From Fomes fomentarius (Eukaryota; Basidiomycota; Agaricomycetes; Polyporales; Polyporaceae), in the NCBI GenBank assembly GCA_022606135.1, contig JABYQN010000003.1:744001-808000 (forward strand): 64,000 nucleotides of DNA, in the 5' to 3' direction. The notes beneath the pieces were generated by a model that was not told the DNA's origin, made no database searches, and saw only the letters and a program-made list of their open reading frames with translations. Shown one piece after another: positions 46,730-58,611 of this stretch. The translations under genes and the position numbers were made by a program. The first letter of the stretch is position 1. Each line of letters starts with the position of its first letter.

Positions 46730-48480
46730 GCAGATCGTCCGAGACTCTTTCAGAGTCTTTCTTCCTCCGTGAGATTCGTACTGAGCGTTGCGTATACCAT
46801 CATCTTGACATCAAGATAAGGATGGGCCTACTTACTATCTTGACCCAGTAGCGAGGCTTTCCTCGCAGCCAAGGTGGATATCGCCTGCTGCATGGCCGGG
46901 AGCCCGTGTTCGGACGGATCTACAAGAATGACACCACGTCACTTCGCCCAACCACAATGAGGCATCGTGTCCCAGCCGCATGCCAGCAACAGAGCGTCAA
47001 TTGTGTGCAATTCATTTCACATAGGGATGACTGCGTGGGATGGAGCCCGCCAGGAAGGACGTGGTGTCCCTAAAGTTCGCGTAGGCCAAACAACGACGTC
47101 CCGCAAGAGATGGTGCAACATCGTCCCAGATGTCGTTCTGAGCGGTTAATCAATTTATAACCCTCTTCTGGGACTAGAAGAGTACCGTCAGTGGTGGGTT
47201 TTGAGAGGGAGTGCGCCATGGGGATATGTAGCGGCTGCAGGGCCTGGCATGAGAGGAAGATCGAGGGCCGCCGTGTCGATGATCCTCGCTGCACAGATGA
47301 TCGACAACCTTCTGTGCCGGTAGAGCGGTTCGGGCAACTGAGAGCGAGGGATGAGATGTCTGTCACAGAGCTAGAAGGCCGCTGACCCATAGGTATCGGA
47401 GAGCCGGCCAGTCGCGCTAGCCCCGCCTTTGTTCGCAAGCTCCCGCTTCCCGCACCTTCTAGACCGCCGCCGTGTTCTGCGAATAGTGCTTCCCCGGCTG
47501 TGCTTGCATTCAGAGCTTGAAGATGTTCACCACTCTCCGCTGTGAACCCGCACCGTCTAGTCTCCTCCCCTGGCAGACATTGAACGAACCAACTGACAAG
47601 CCGGCCTTACAAGCGCACTAGCCCGTTTGGAGCGACTACCCTCAACCTTACCCCTCTACCTTGGCATCGGCCACTCCCAACCTCTGTATCCAGAGTACCT
47701 CTGTCTAATTTAGTTGCTTGAGACAACGCATACTCGGAGGAGCGAGCTGGTCCGGTCGAAGGATAGCCCAAGCCCAGTCATCTTGCTGGGACGGTCGCGT
47801 CCGCTTGCCGGACAATGTGCTGGTACTCACCTAATTTCGTGACTTTCCACGGTATATCAGATGGGCGAAGCTAACGAAGTTTAGAGCGTCGTAAAAAAGA
47901 CGTCCCTGGAACGTAGCGATGCGGCGCACAGATGATTTCGAAAACTTGCACTTCGACGAGCTCTGCAGTGAGAAGTGCGTCGATCTGATGCAAGTCGCAT
48001 ACAGTCGATGCTCGAGAGAGTATGTTGTCACAGCCATGACGTCCTTGACCTATACTCCAGAACAACCACAACCGACAGCGTCATCGCCATTCCATATCCT
48101 CAAATGCTTGTCGCGTCCCTCAGCCTGTATTCTGCTGGAAACTCCCACGAGGATGCTGTGCATCTCTCGCAGGCTATTTTGCGGTGTATATCTTCCTCGG
48201 GGAGAAGGAAGCAAAAGACGATGGCAGTAAATGTATCAGACAGTAGCGGCGAGCCTTACCACTCGCGCAGGGCCAAGACCGACGGCTGAATGTCTGGAAT
48301 ACGTGTGCCCCGTGATTGCTTTTTCGACGCCTTTTTGTGATTTGTTCTGAGCGAACGCATCTACGAGTCCAGCCAAGCTGAAAAAGACGGTCAATGTGCA
48401 CGCTCGTTGGTTCAGATCATTGTGATGCGTACTCACAAGGCAATTGGACTTGCACCTCCATCATCTCTCGCCGTCAGTGG
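46730..48480 (-). pseudogene. Degraded tandem copy of the ATP-dependent DNA ligase gene, catalytic core deleted
   Basis: Similar to 50720-54510 in the same orientation. The 3' part (46770-47860) matches the disordered C-terminal exon with frameshifts and indels. The 5' part (47870-48480) matches the N-terminal exon: FSLAGLVDAFAQNKSQK here against FLSFAELVEAFAQIKPHK in the functional copy. The join at about 47870 corresponds to removal of about 2.03 kb (51853-53883 of the functional copy), which holds the nucleotidyl-transfer core. The remaining N-terminal part also carries frameshifts. Upstream similarity continues to about 48640. Confidence 0.85.
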
Positions 48481-48827
48481 GGGTTACTAGTCTATTAGTG
48501 TGATTGACCTTCAAGCAAGTGTGTAACGCGGTGACCGGCGTGCAGCCTGAGGATTGACAATTACTTACTAGCTCAGCGCATTCAGGTGAAGCATATGCAA
48601 CGTTGGGTGGTTTGAACGACTGTACTAGTGGGTAGTAAATCCTAGCTAGAATCGAGCTGGCAGTGAAACGTGGCGAGAGCTGGAACTTCTGAATCTTGTT
48701 GGGTAAACGAGCGTCACACGTCACAGACGTCAACATCACGGTTAACTAATTCGATGGACATAGGGGCCTTATAAATGACCTTCAACTTCACTCGACACGT
48801 CAACTCAATTTCCACCACATCGCATCA

Positions 48828-49100
48828 CACCGGGAGCATAAATGTGTGTAACAAGTTGTTACATTCTGGTCAAATGATGGTCAATGTACAAATGTATCAA
48901 GCGTGATGCAGCACGTTACACAGTAATTACACGCTGATTACATGAGGCATTTTGAATGTGACTAGAATGTAACGGGAAAATCTGGTTTATTCAAAATGCC
49001 TTCTGCGTGAAACATCTGGATACATGGTATTGATATTTGGACAGTGATCAACGTGTATCCAGAGTGTAACGGCATGTTACATTCGCTGATGCCCCCGGTG
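48828..49100. mobile_element. MITE-like element, 273 bp
   Basis: The left end CACCGGGAGCATAAATGTG and the inverted right end CACCGGGGGCATCAGCGAATG form terminal inverted repeats, flanked by TCA on both sides (48825-48827 and 49101-49103), read as a 3-bp target duplication. Inside there is a second inverted pair, GGCATTTTGAA and TTCAAAATGCC, and repeated GTGTAAC/TGTTACA and TGTATCCAG words. It has no coding capacity. The terminal CAC and 3-bp duplication suggest mobilisation by a CACTA-like or related transposase, but not necessarily the element at 3290-12760, whose ends differ. Confidence 0.7.
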
Positions 49101-49156
49101 TCACCCAAAAACTCAGGGAATGTCGTTCGTGAGTATCAAATCTGTACCATTCTCAC

Positions 49157-49537
49157 TTGACGCACAACAATTCTAGCCTCTCATTCCCGCCTCATCTCCC
49201 ATTCGCTCCCGCCCGCCACAGTCTGCCAGTGGTGCCTCTCAGTCTCGGTCCTCTCAACGACGCAGAAGAAACCCTGTTACGGGGTATCCATAACTACACC
49301 CCCACCAGCGATGCTGAATTGAGAGCCATTTTGAGGCACGGTGGCTGCAAGGAGGAAGAAATACAGGCGATGTCCGATTATATGAACTCTGATGCTCAGT
49401 TCTGCCTGGATCTTGTCGACCGCAAGACACGCACTCCCGTCGATCTTCCTCCTGGTTACGCGATTTGCCCTGCTATGGCAAACACGCCTGGAGTGTTCAT
49501 ACCTGGACCGTTTACGTCCGGAGGACAGCTTCCTTGA
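49157..49537 (+). CDS. Hypothetical small ORF, possibly part of a broken gene
   Basis: A 126-codon ORF with coding-like composition: LNDAEETLLRGIHNYTP, DAELRAILRHGGCKEEEIQAMSDYM, LDLVDRKTRTPVDLPPGYA. It stops at 49537, yet a second coding-like frame continues (IPPGDEKWALPAGAHLTITK, KAPVREYHRNLLQQV, up to about 49845). No intron joins them cleanly. Either a real gene has a frameshift here or I have missed an intron. An upstream ATG at 49120 followed by a GTGAGT donor could be a first exon. No family recognised. Confidence 0.35.
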   Translation: MTHNNSSLSFPPHLPFAPARHSLPVVPLSLGPLNDAEETLLRGIHNYTPTSDAELRAILRHGGCKEEEIQAMSDYMNSDAQFCLDLVDRKTRTPVDLPPGYAICPAMANTPGVFIPGPFTSGGQLP

Positions 49538-50712
49538 GTCGATGGAGCAGTGTTTCGGTTATTCCACTCAAAATTCCGCCGGGGGACGAGAAGTGGGCTC
49601 TTCCAGCGGGGGCCCACCTCACCATTACGAAGAACGGAACGGAGGTGCTCACTTTCAAGGCACCTGTCAGGGAGTATCATCGTAACCTCCTACAGCAAGT
49701 AGTTCAACCCGTCCAGACTTCTACTATAAGATGCCAATGTTGTTTTGGCGGAGCGCATATGCTAAGTATCTCTATCGCCCCGAAGGTACATCAAGAGATA
49801 CAGCGCGCTGGAGGTGCCAATGTTACCCAGTTCCTCCCTCTTTAATCCTACGGTATCATGGTGGCTCCTTTTACCGGTGACAACTAGTTGTTGCGCAACG
49901 CCTCGCTCTTCTCCATCCTCTCGGACGCATTCGCACCATCATTACATCACTCATGTTTATCACTCTTCCCCCTATGTTTACTCATCGCTGCCTCAGCCTT
50001 GTGGCATCCATTCCTCGGTGCTAGCTAAACACCGAGCCTGTCGTGACTACCTGTGATTCATATACTCAATTTCGGTGAGTGCATGTTGCTCTACATTCAC
50101 GCCCTTCCCCTCATCTGCAACGTAAAAATAACGTCAAAGGTTCGGAGCACTGAGGGCTCGCTTCAAAGTCCGCCGAACCCCTCCTGGCGCACTAGATCCA
50201 AACCAAACCGTGTATGGATATAGGTATACAGTACACTTTGGATCATATATGTGGTGCTCTACATGCGGTCTCAGCGAGTGTTGTAGATGCATACTCAGTG
50301 GGACAGGAGGAAGCGAGTGTGTCGCACGATGTGCGAGCGCAGGCACTTAACACATCCTCTGTTCCTCGTCCGTTGATAATACATCTACTTCACCCACAAA
50401 TTCATGCGAACCGTTCATTGTAAATTTCGGTGCCGACGGTAAGTTGATGTGAACATAAAGTACCCCCTATGTATTACTGATTCACAATCCCCAGGAACGC
50501 GGTTGTGCCGTGTTTCGCTGGCACTCGCATACACCCATTTCGCCCTTGAATGCGCAGATTTTCATATGGTTGCGTAGCCTAGCATGTGTTAATAGTGATG
50601 AGCCTCGGCAGGGCGGATGGAGGGCGTGGGCTGTGGAGGAGCCGGTTCGAAAATCCCTTGACTTTGAAGTAAGCCCCTTCTTCGAAGGCCGAACAATCAC
50701 TAGTTTGGAACC
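49538..50712. other. Intergenic with possible plus-strand gene remnants
   Basis: Apart from the continuation noted for the preceding ORF, a two-exon-like reading TNSCEPFIVNFGADG joined to TRLCRVSLALAYTHF (GTAAGT donor near 50439) is seen, ending near 50573. It is not connected to an identifiable gene. The 3' end of the ligase gene borders on the right. Confidence 0.35.
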
Positions 50713-53700
50713 TCAACCGAACCGGCAAATCGCCCTAGATTCCATTTCCTCCAACGTAAGGTTCATGCCGAGCGTTTCGTAAGCCATCATCTTCATATCG
50801 AAGACAAGGATGGACCTGTGAGTAGCCTCACTACCTTCATCCAGTAGTGAGGCTTTCCTCGCAGCCAAGGTGGACATCGCCTGCTGCATGGCCGGGAGCC
50901 CGTGTTCGGACGGATCTACAAAAATGACACCACGTTTCGCCCAACAACAAGGAGGCGTCGTGTCCCAGCCGCATGCCAACAAGAGAGCGTCGAGTGTGTG
51001 CACCTGGTTTCCCATAGGAATGACTGCGTGAGACGGAGCCCGCCAGAAGGGACGTGGTGTCCCTGAAGTTCGCGCAAGCCAAACCAAAGCGTCTTGCAGG
51101 TAATAGTGTAAATTCACACGAGGCGTCGTTTTGAGCGATGCTACAATCGGCGTGCGGTCCTGCTCCGACTCCAGAATGGTCGAATGCCGGGGAACCTTCA
51201 CTACCGTCGGCAGTGGAGTTTGAGGAAGTGCACCAAGGGGATTTGTAGCGGCTGCTGGGCGTGGGATGAGAGGAAGATCGAGGGCGGCCGTGTCGGCGAT
51301 CGTCGCTGTACGATCGACACAATTCTGTGCGGGGATAGCTTTTGATGGGGGAGGGAGAGTGAGCGATGGGATATCTGTCGCAGGACCCGAACACTGCCAT
51401 CCCATAGGCGTTGGAGAGGCGGCGAGGTTCGTCACCGACGCCAGTCGCGTTAATCCCGCCTTGACTCGCAAGCTCCCGCTGCCCGCTCCTTCTAGACCGC
51501 CGCTGTGTTCTGCGCAAAATGCTTTCCCAGCCTTGCTTGCATTCCCAGTATTCTCGACGTTTGCCACTCTCCGCTTTGACCCCGCGCCGTCTACACGAGC
51601 CCGTTTGGAGGGACTACCCTTGCCTTCTAGCTTGGCGTCGGCCGTTTCCAACTTCTCTATCCAGAGTGCCTCTGTCTGTTTCCGTTTTGTGGGACAACGT
51701 ACTCCTGGAGAAGCGAGTTGGTCCGGGCGAAAAATAGTCCGGACCCAGTCATCTTCTTCCTTGCCAGGACGGTCGCGTCCGACCGCTTGACGGGCAATGA
51801 GTTGGTAGTCAGCCAAGCTCGTGCCGTCTGTCCATGGTCTATCGGACGGGCGATAGAATTTTGATATCCGGGGGAACCTGAGCTCGTATATCTGCGGCGT
51901 TTACGTTAGATCTGTACAGCAAGGATTTAAGAGTAAAGCAACACACCAAACTGCCTTGTGCCTTTGTAAATCCAGCGCCAAACAACTCCACGAGTAGGGG
52001 TTTTGGGAGGAGGATGACTGGTGGCGATAAGTTGGGGCACAAATTATACGAGTATGGCAAATTGGAAGCCACCTGCTTGATGGAGTGTCAACATGAGATG
52101 CGAGAGGAACCAGTGGGCAGCATGTACCTTTCCGCGACATGGGACTGGGTCCAAGTTCTTGACGATGAAGTTCAGCTCTTCCAGCTGCTCGCGACTAAGG
52201 CCGTACGATGACGTGAAGACGACATCGATGTGGGGCTTAAATGCAGGCTGTCAGATCGTTGGCCAATTGATCAATGCCACGCGCACTCAAGCAAGATGAA
52301 CAATGCCAGGACTCACATTCTGCTTGTACGCGTCCGCGTTGTGGTGCACACCAAAGTAGAAAGTGGTATATGCCGTAGGTATAACTTGACAAAGTGTGAT
52401 ATTGTTAGTATAAATGCTATGTCACGCGATGTACTGAACTCACGACGACGACTTACCTCGCAGCTCTCTCGCCCTCTCCTTCTCCCAAGAAGCGCCCAGT
52501 AGAACCAAATCTACACAATCACCGTATCCTGGGATATAGTCTCGTTTTAGCTGCAGGCGCAGAGGATGCGTAAATATTATAAGACCCTCAGATGACATGT
52601 GACACGAACGAACGGTACCTTCACCCATGGCCACCGTTTCTCTCCATACTGAGCACCGTCCGCCTTCAATACTGCTCCTTCCTGATGGTCTGCGACCAAT
52701 CCGGCAAAGGTTGATCTCAACATGGCCAACGCATCAGCCCGTGACATGTCGATGCATTCTCGCGCCGCAAGCATCGAGTATCCAGGGACCACTTTCACAG
52801 TTTGCTCGAGAATGGCTCGTCGCTCAGAATAGGGTAATGAGAGCAGGGATACGCCATCAAGGAGCAGTATGTCGAAGAAGACCAGAGCCAGATGTCGTGT
52901 GCCGCCGTCCGAGCCATTGGACAGTAGAGAGAACTGTGACTCCCTGCCCAGTCAACATGAGTATGGTAATTGACCACAGTGAGCGGCAATATGATCGTAC
53001 ATTGCGTCTGCCGTCGACGATAGTACACGAGGAGGTGTCTTGTGGCGAACACCAATCGCTGTGCTTGCAATTAAGTTGCGGATTCGCCAAAATTCTGGTC
53101 GAAACTCTTGTGAGACAAGACAGGTAAGGCAACGGACGAAGAATTCTACCATCAATACGTTGGAGAATATCTGAGTACGCGACCATCTCAGCTTCGACGA
53201 TAATGTCGCGCCTAAACGCAGGGTGGTCTGAAGACGACGCCTCTTGGGAGCTGTCCTCTTGCAGTATACCGAGAGCGTCGCATACGACTCTACAAACCAT
53301 GAGCATCTTTGGACGCATACTCCGGGAAGATTGTCGGACTTACCCGTGGATACCAGCTCTGTCTTGTGTGGAATCCCTCCCGCTCTTGCTGAAGATCTTT
53401 ATATGCGGACAGCCGTCCTTGTCAAGCCGTACGTGGATCTGCGCACGTTCACCATCATACTTGGTCTCGACCCATATCCTGTCCGCGCCTCTGAGTGTGC
53501 GAAGCGACTGAACTGCACCCTGGCCCTTAACACACTTGGGTATCTGCAGATATGTGTGAACACTGGCAGAAGCATGCGCTGAGACATTGTGTAACCTGTA
53601 TGGGCATCCCAAATAAGGGCTCCGGCATCGCGTCTCCAGGTCGAAGTCGGTCGAAGGTGCGCGTAGCCTCCGAGAGGTCAGCTCTAGTCTTATAGATCAT

Positions 53701-54492
53701 TCTCAGGCGACCCGAGGGATCCCAGGCGTGCATCGCAGCTTCCTTCGTAAGAGGAGACACTGCATTGCTCTTGTACTGGAGGAGAGCGGCCGTGTAGTGT
53801 GCTGCCTCACGGGGTATGGGACGGAGCAAGGGTCGGAGATCCTTGAGGATGATCTGCGTCACCACAGCACACTCAACCGGCGTCAACGAAGTGTAGAGCG
53901 TCGTAAGGATGGCCTCTCTGGAGCGCGTCGGTGCGGCAGAGAAGGATGCGCGCACAGATGATTCCGAAAACTTGCACCTTGACGCGAGCTCGGTGAGCAG
54001 TGCGTCGACTTGATGCAAGGTCACGCATACAGTCGATGCTTGAGAGTGTGTCGTCGCAGCCACCACGTGCTCGACCTCTTCTCCGAGACAGCCGACAGCA
54101 TCATCGCCGTTCCAATTCTTCAGTCGCTTGCCACGTCCTTGTGTTTCGCTCGAGACTCCTAGGATCTTCACAAGATGCTGTGCCAGACGCGTCTCTTGCA
54201 GACCATATTTGCGATGGATATCTTCCTCGGGGAACAGGAGGCGAAAGACGACAGCGGCTGTATCAGGCGGCAGCGGCGAGTGTCGTTCACGCAGGGCCAA
54301 GACCCATCGTCTGAACGTCTTGTATTCGGGTGTGTCAACATAACGTGTGTCTCGCGGTTGCTTCTCGGACGCCTTGTGTGGTTTGATTTGAGCGAACGCC
54401 TCTACAAGTTCAGCAAAGCTGAGGAAGACTGTGAATGTGCACGCTCGCTTGAACAATGTTGATGCGTGCTCACAACGCAAATGAAATTCCAT
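50713..54492 (-). CDS. ATP-dependent DNA ligase (LIG4-like core, no BRCT domain seen)
   Basis: Multi-exon minus-strand gene. The first exon encodes a helical DNA-binding region (FLSFAELVEAFAQIKPHK..., RWVLALRERHSPLPPDTAAVVFRLLFPEEDIHRKYGL, LTPVECAVVTQIILKDLRP). Motif I is VETKYDGERAQIHV, with the adenylated lysine at 53460-53462. Then FSKSGRDST (motif III-like region), VVEAEMVAYSD-type IIVEAEMVAYSD, DILLLDG, and EGAVLKADGAQYGEKRWPWVKLKRDYI (motifs IV-V, about 52560-52700). The OB-domain end is YELRFPRISKFYRPSDRPWTDG. The last exon of about 360 codons is Pro/Ser/Ala-rich, then ends with VWLARTSGTPRPFWRAPSHAVIP and FDMKMMAYETLGM. No BRCT repeats are visible, unlike canonical Lig4. The N-terminal few codons are uncertain because a short intron may follow MEFHLR. 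The pseudogene at 46730-48480 is its tandem copy. Confidence 0.88.
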
Positions 54493-56299
54493 CCTCTCTC
54501 GTAGTCGACATGACTCATGAGACGCCCCACCGATAAGTCGCGCCTAGTCTGGTAGTGTGATTGACCTTCGTGGTACGCGACCGCGCAGAATTGTTCGACA
54601 AGCAGTTCAGCGTGTTCAGGTCAAGCACATGTAACGCTGAGGGGTTTGACTGTAATGATTGGTATGTTTGAAGAGCTGATACGTGGTGGCAGTAAGGACC
54701 GATTTTGCTCTGTAGCAACATGTAACACAAGTGTGACACACATCACGGACGCGTCATAACGCGTCGATGTCACATGCTCTCGCGTTCTCGGTACGCGCGC
54801 CTCCGAGTCGCCTGCTAAGTTAAGACTTGACTTGATACTGGCGGCATCGCAAAATCGGTTCTTGAAGGACTGTCTGCGTTGTTTTCATACTGGTACTAAT
54901 GCTGTTCCGCGGATCTGGATGCCCTCGACCTGATGTTCCCCGCGACTAAGTCGGATCTACTAGTACTACACCGTGACCTCGGCTCGAGTTAGAGCTGGGA
55001 GTACTAGTACTAGTTCTGAGTACTGAGTGTCCGATGGCAATATAGGGAAGTACTGAATCAAGCACGGCGACGCTAACCCCTGCCCATTGTGTCCCATCGT
55101 CGTCGTCGCATTGCGAAGTACTTTATCAAAGGGGAACTTCGGTATGACTGGGGAACTTCAGTACGATTGATCCATTCAAGTTACCTCGCTGTCGTAGCTC
55201 CGAGTCGGGCACTGGAGGTTGGTGTTGTGAACAAAGTGTTATATCGATACGCCCCCTCTTCTGGCCGCTCACTCGTCCAAAGCTGATGAAACGCCTATGC
55301 TCCACTTCACAATTTGCGACTCGAATCTAGTCAATTCCATTCTTCATGGCGTGTTGTGGATCCTGAATACGAATGTGGGCTCGTTCGGATGGGCACAATA
55401 GGACATTGCGAAGCCCATGTACTAAATTGCGAGTCAGTGCCAACCAGATAAAAACCAATCAACACAAACACAACAGCGAGCAAATCATACCGAACTCCAA
55501 CCGAAGTGCGAATAGATTAATGCCACAAACCCCAGGCTTGGCTCCGAAACAAGGACTACAAAGCTAGCAAAACGGACAAGAAGCCCAACACAAAACGAAG
55601 AAGACGAACGACCAGATATCACAGCAACGACGGAGAACAGTATGCGAACACTAAGTAACGCTACACACTGCCAGTTAGTACGACTCGGAAACTTCGAAGA
55701 GAACCGCGCCTGGAGGTTAGAACTTGAAGGATGCCAACCGAAATCTAGGGGGGATCGAGTCACTAGGCGTACAATAGGCGACAAAAAAAACAAGGATCAA
55801 AACGAGCAAATGCGAATGCAATGAGTGATGTAATGAGCGGACTGTCCGATTATTCGGGTAGATGTTGAGGAGTGGAGGAGTGACGCGAATAGACGGGGCA
55901 GCGAATACTATGTGCTAGTCGAGTCGACGCCGCTGCTAGGGTGCCCCAAAGTGCATCGTGTACTGTGGGGATCCTGTGCCAAGCCCATGCTACGTGCTAC
56001 ACGAGTGCAGATGCGCAGAGACCCACAAGTGCAAAGTGCAGGGGGTAGAAGTTGAGCGTTGGGTGCACGGTCGGCGGTAGACAATAAAGGGGAAGGGCGT
56101 ATGATAAAATGTATGTAGCGAAAGAGCATAGAATGATGTAGTATGAGTCCAGGCTGCTTGATCGCTTCAAACCGAAACCGAAGACTAAGGATAACTATGA
56201 TGGACAGGGAGGAAGACTGCAGTTGCTATGTTGATACACGGATGTGGTCGAGATGAAGTTGACAGAGCTGAAGAAACAGAGGCTGGTCAAAATAGATAG
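54493..56299. other. Intergenic, no gene seen
   Basis: Upstream of the ligase gene. The part to about 54660 is shared with the region upstream of the pseudogene (48480-48640), including GTGTGATTGACCTTC. Near 54960-55020 the palindromic word TACTAGTACTA occurs twice. From 55430 to 55830 the plus strand is A/C-rich. No supported gene. Confidence 0.45.
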
Positions 56300-58611
56300 T
56301 CAAGATCGCGTGGGCGTAAATTCGAGGGGCAGATAGGAAACGGCGCGGAGTATGCTGAAGGGAGGATGACGCGGGGGAGAGGAGGGCCGGGCAATGGCAG
56401 AGCGCCATGAGTTTTTTTTCACCGGTGACCAGTCCACGCTCATGACCACGACTTCACTTGATACTGATTTGAGTAGTCGCCGTTGTCGAATGGGCGATGA
56501 TAGTGAAGTGGGGGCATCGGTACCGGGGGCTGCCACAAGCGTGTCAACTAGAATCCACGAGCAAGACGAGAGGTATGCACACTCACAGCCTCTCTTGGTA
56601 CCTCCTTGATTGGCCTCGACATCACGCTGAGGTTAGATTGTGAATGGATGAACTGCGAAGAATGAATAGATGAGAATTGACATATTTGGAAGTGGATCAT
56701 TGAAGACTTACTGTCGAGAACCCTGGCCCTTCGTGGCCCTCGTTCTTGGATGTTGCTGTTTGCTCGACCATAAGGAAGGTAGGCACCGTCGTGCGGTCGT
56801 TCTCGGTTCCACGTCCACGGACGGAGCGGCGGGTGTTTAGCGCGGCATAGAACGAGTTGGCGTAGACTGTATAAGATGTGTCAGCATGAATAAATTGAAG
56901 CCGAGTTGAGGAACACATGCCTTTGCTGAGCACGAAGTACACCGCCATGAAAATGAAATTCGTTGGCATCGAATTATACTGGAAGCGCATTAATAATGGG
57001 CACATCGCGTGATCACCAGGGTACCTACTAGGACAAGTGTGCCCAAACTGAAGGCACTGTGCACAGATGTTAGTTCACGTCTTCCGTACATCGAACGCAC
57101 ACACCTAGAGATTACGCCAGTGTTGATAGCGTATACAGTGAGTTTGTTGACGATGGAATCGTCTCTGCCGTCACACGTGTCAGGACGTCCATTCAAACCT
57201 GGCCATAAGCGACATCTGCTCACTTCGAGTAACCTGTCTTGAGGTGTCGGAGGAACCAGCACAGAGCAGTGGCAGTGATGACATCCGTGGCCATGCCCAG
57301 TCCGAGTGCTACGGTACCAATGACCTGGCATGGATACTATTGAGTGGCGACATACATGGCGACGGAGATCGAACGAACCTTCAACCTGCCTACTTGGGCG
57401 AGGGACTTGATGTCAAGGCTTCTGTACCGAGTAGTAAACATCGAAAGCAAATAAGCATTTCCCGATGAAGTGACTTACGCTTTCACGGTAAAGTCTATAT
57501 TTAATGTGCCATGATACTTTTTCATCAGAGTCAATTCATGACGCCGACAAGAACCAACTTACAGAAAGCAGCGGCTGGACAAGGAACAGATCAGTGAAGC
57601 GCGCTGCCTATGAACAGATCCATACGCACCAAGTTGAGCGAGCGCTCCGACCATCTAACGGAGGTAAATTTTCAAGGGTGGTTCGTAGGCGCGAACAAGG
57701 AAGAACACTTACGATGAGCATCGTCACAGGGATGTTGTGTTTGCTGACTATTTATAGAATATGAGCGGAGACACGGGAGTTCGCTGATGCGGGGAACTTA
57801 CACCTCCAAACTCGCAACCCGTAACATCTATCTCCGAATTTCAGCGTCCGGTGCCAACGGGGACAGGGAAGGTGGAAGACGAGTACGTACACTTTCACGA
57901 TTGCACCGACAGCTGCCTGCAATGTCAGGTCGTGTGAGCGGTACACATAGGTACAAGGGGGCGCCTTGGACGTACCCCAATGGCGACTTGAAGCTAGGGG
58001 TGGGATTGAGGGTCAGGTACTCGGAACCAATACAACACGAACGAACTCACAATTAACGACCTGGGCATACCGGCACGATTCAGATTCTGTCGCTCTACGG
58101 CTTCACATGACTAGAAGCACATACCAGACCGGAGCATTGAGGAGAGCTGTGACCTGGCCCCAATTACTGCAGCCGCTCGATGAATGAATTTGAGTATATG
58201 CGAGGAAAGCGGGAACGTACCTGACAACATAGAAGTATACTGCATGTCCGATAAATGCTTGGTCAACAAGCTCAAGAACCCTGCAGTTTCATGGTGAGTG
58301 AGAGGGAATGGAGTGAAGTTGAGTACGGACCATATCGAGGCGACCTGAAGCGACGGGATTAAGGCACAATGACGGGCGCGAATGAATGTCGAAACGCACC
58401 AAGCACTTGTACCACCAAACATCTAGTGGATATCGCCTGAAGTAGCTGTAGGCCTGCATGCTGAGGACGCCGAAGGCACTGGGACAGAGAAGGTGTCAGG
58501 TATATCGAACGCGCACGCGAGAGTACAAACGAACACGCATGAGGCGCCAAAGCCGACGAAGAGCGCGCCGAAAGTAGCATTGAGGTCGATGAGGGAGGCG
58601 AAGACGGACAT
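56300..58611 (-). CDS. DUF6534-type multi-pass membrane protein
   Basis: Many short exons on the minus strand. The start is MSVFASLIDLNATFGALFVGFGASC, the usual beginning of this large basidiomycete family. The next exons read FGVLSMQAYSYFRRYPLDVWWYKCL, LELVDQAFIGHAVYFYVV, NWGQVTALLNAPVW, then AAVGAIVK. Near the end come PTNFIFMAVYFVLSKG and VNSFYAALNTRRSVRGRG, the family hallmark: a membrane segment followed by the N-A-R-R-type motif. About seven membrane segments are expected. The C-terminal exon is a variable polar tail ending at 56300; its exact splicing is uncertain because two alternative donors both keep the frame open. The family's function is unknown. Confidence 0.85.
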
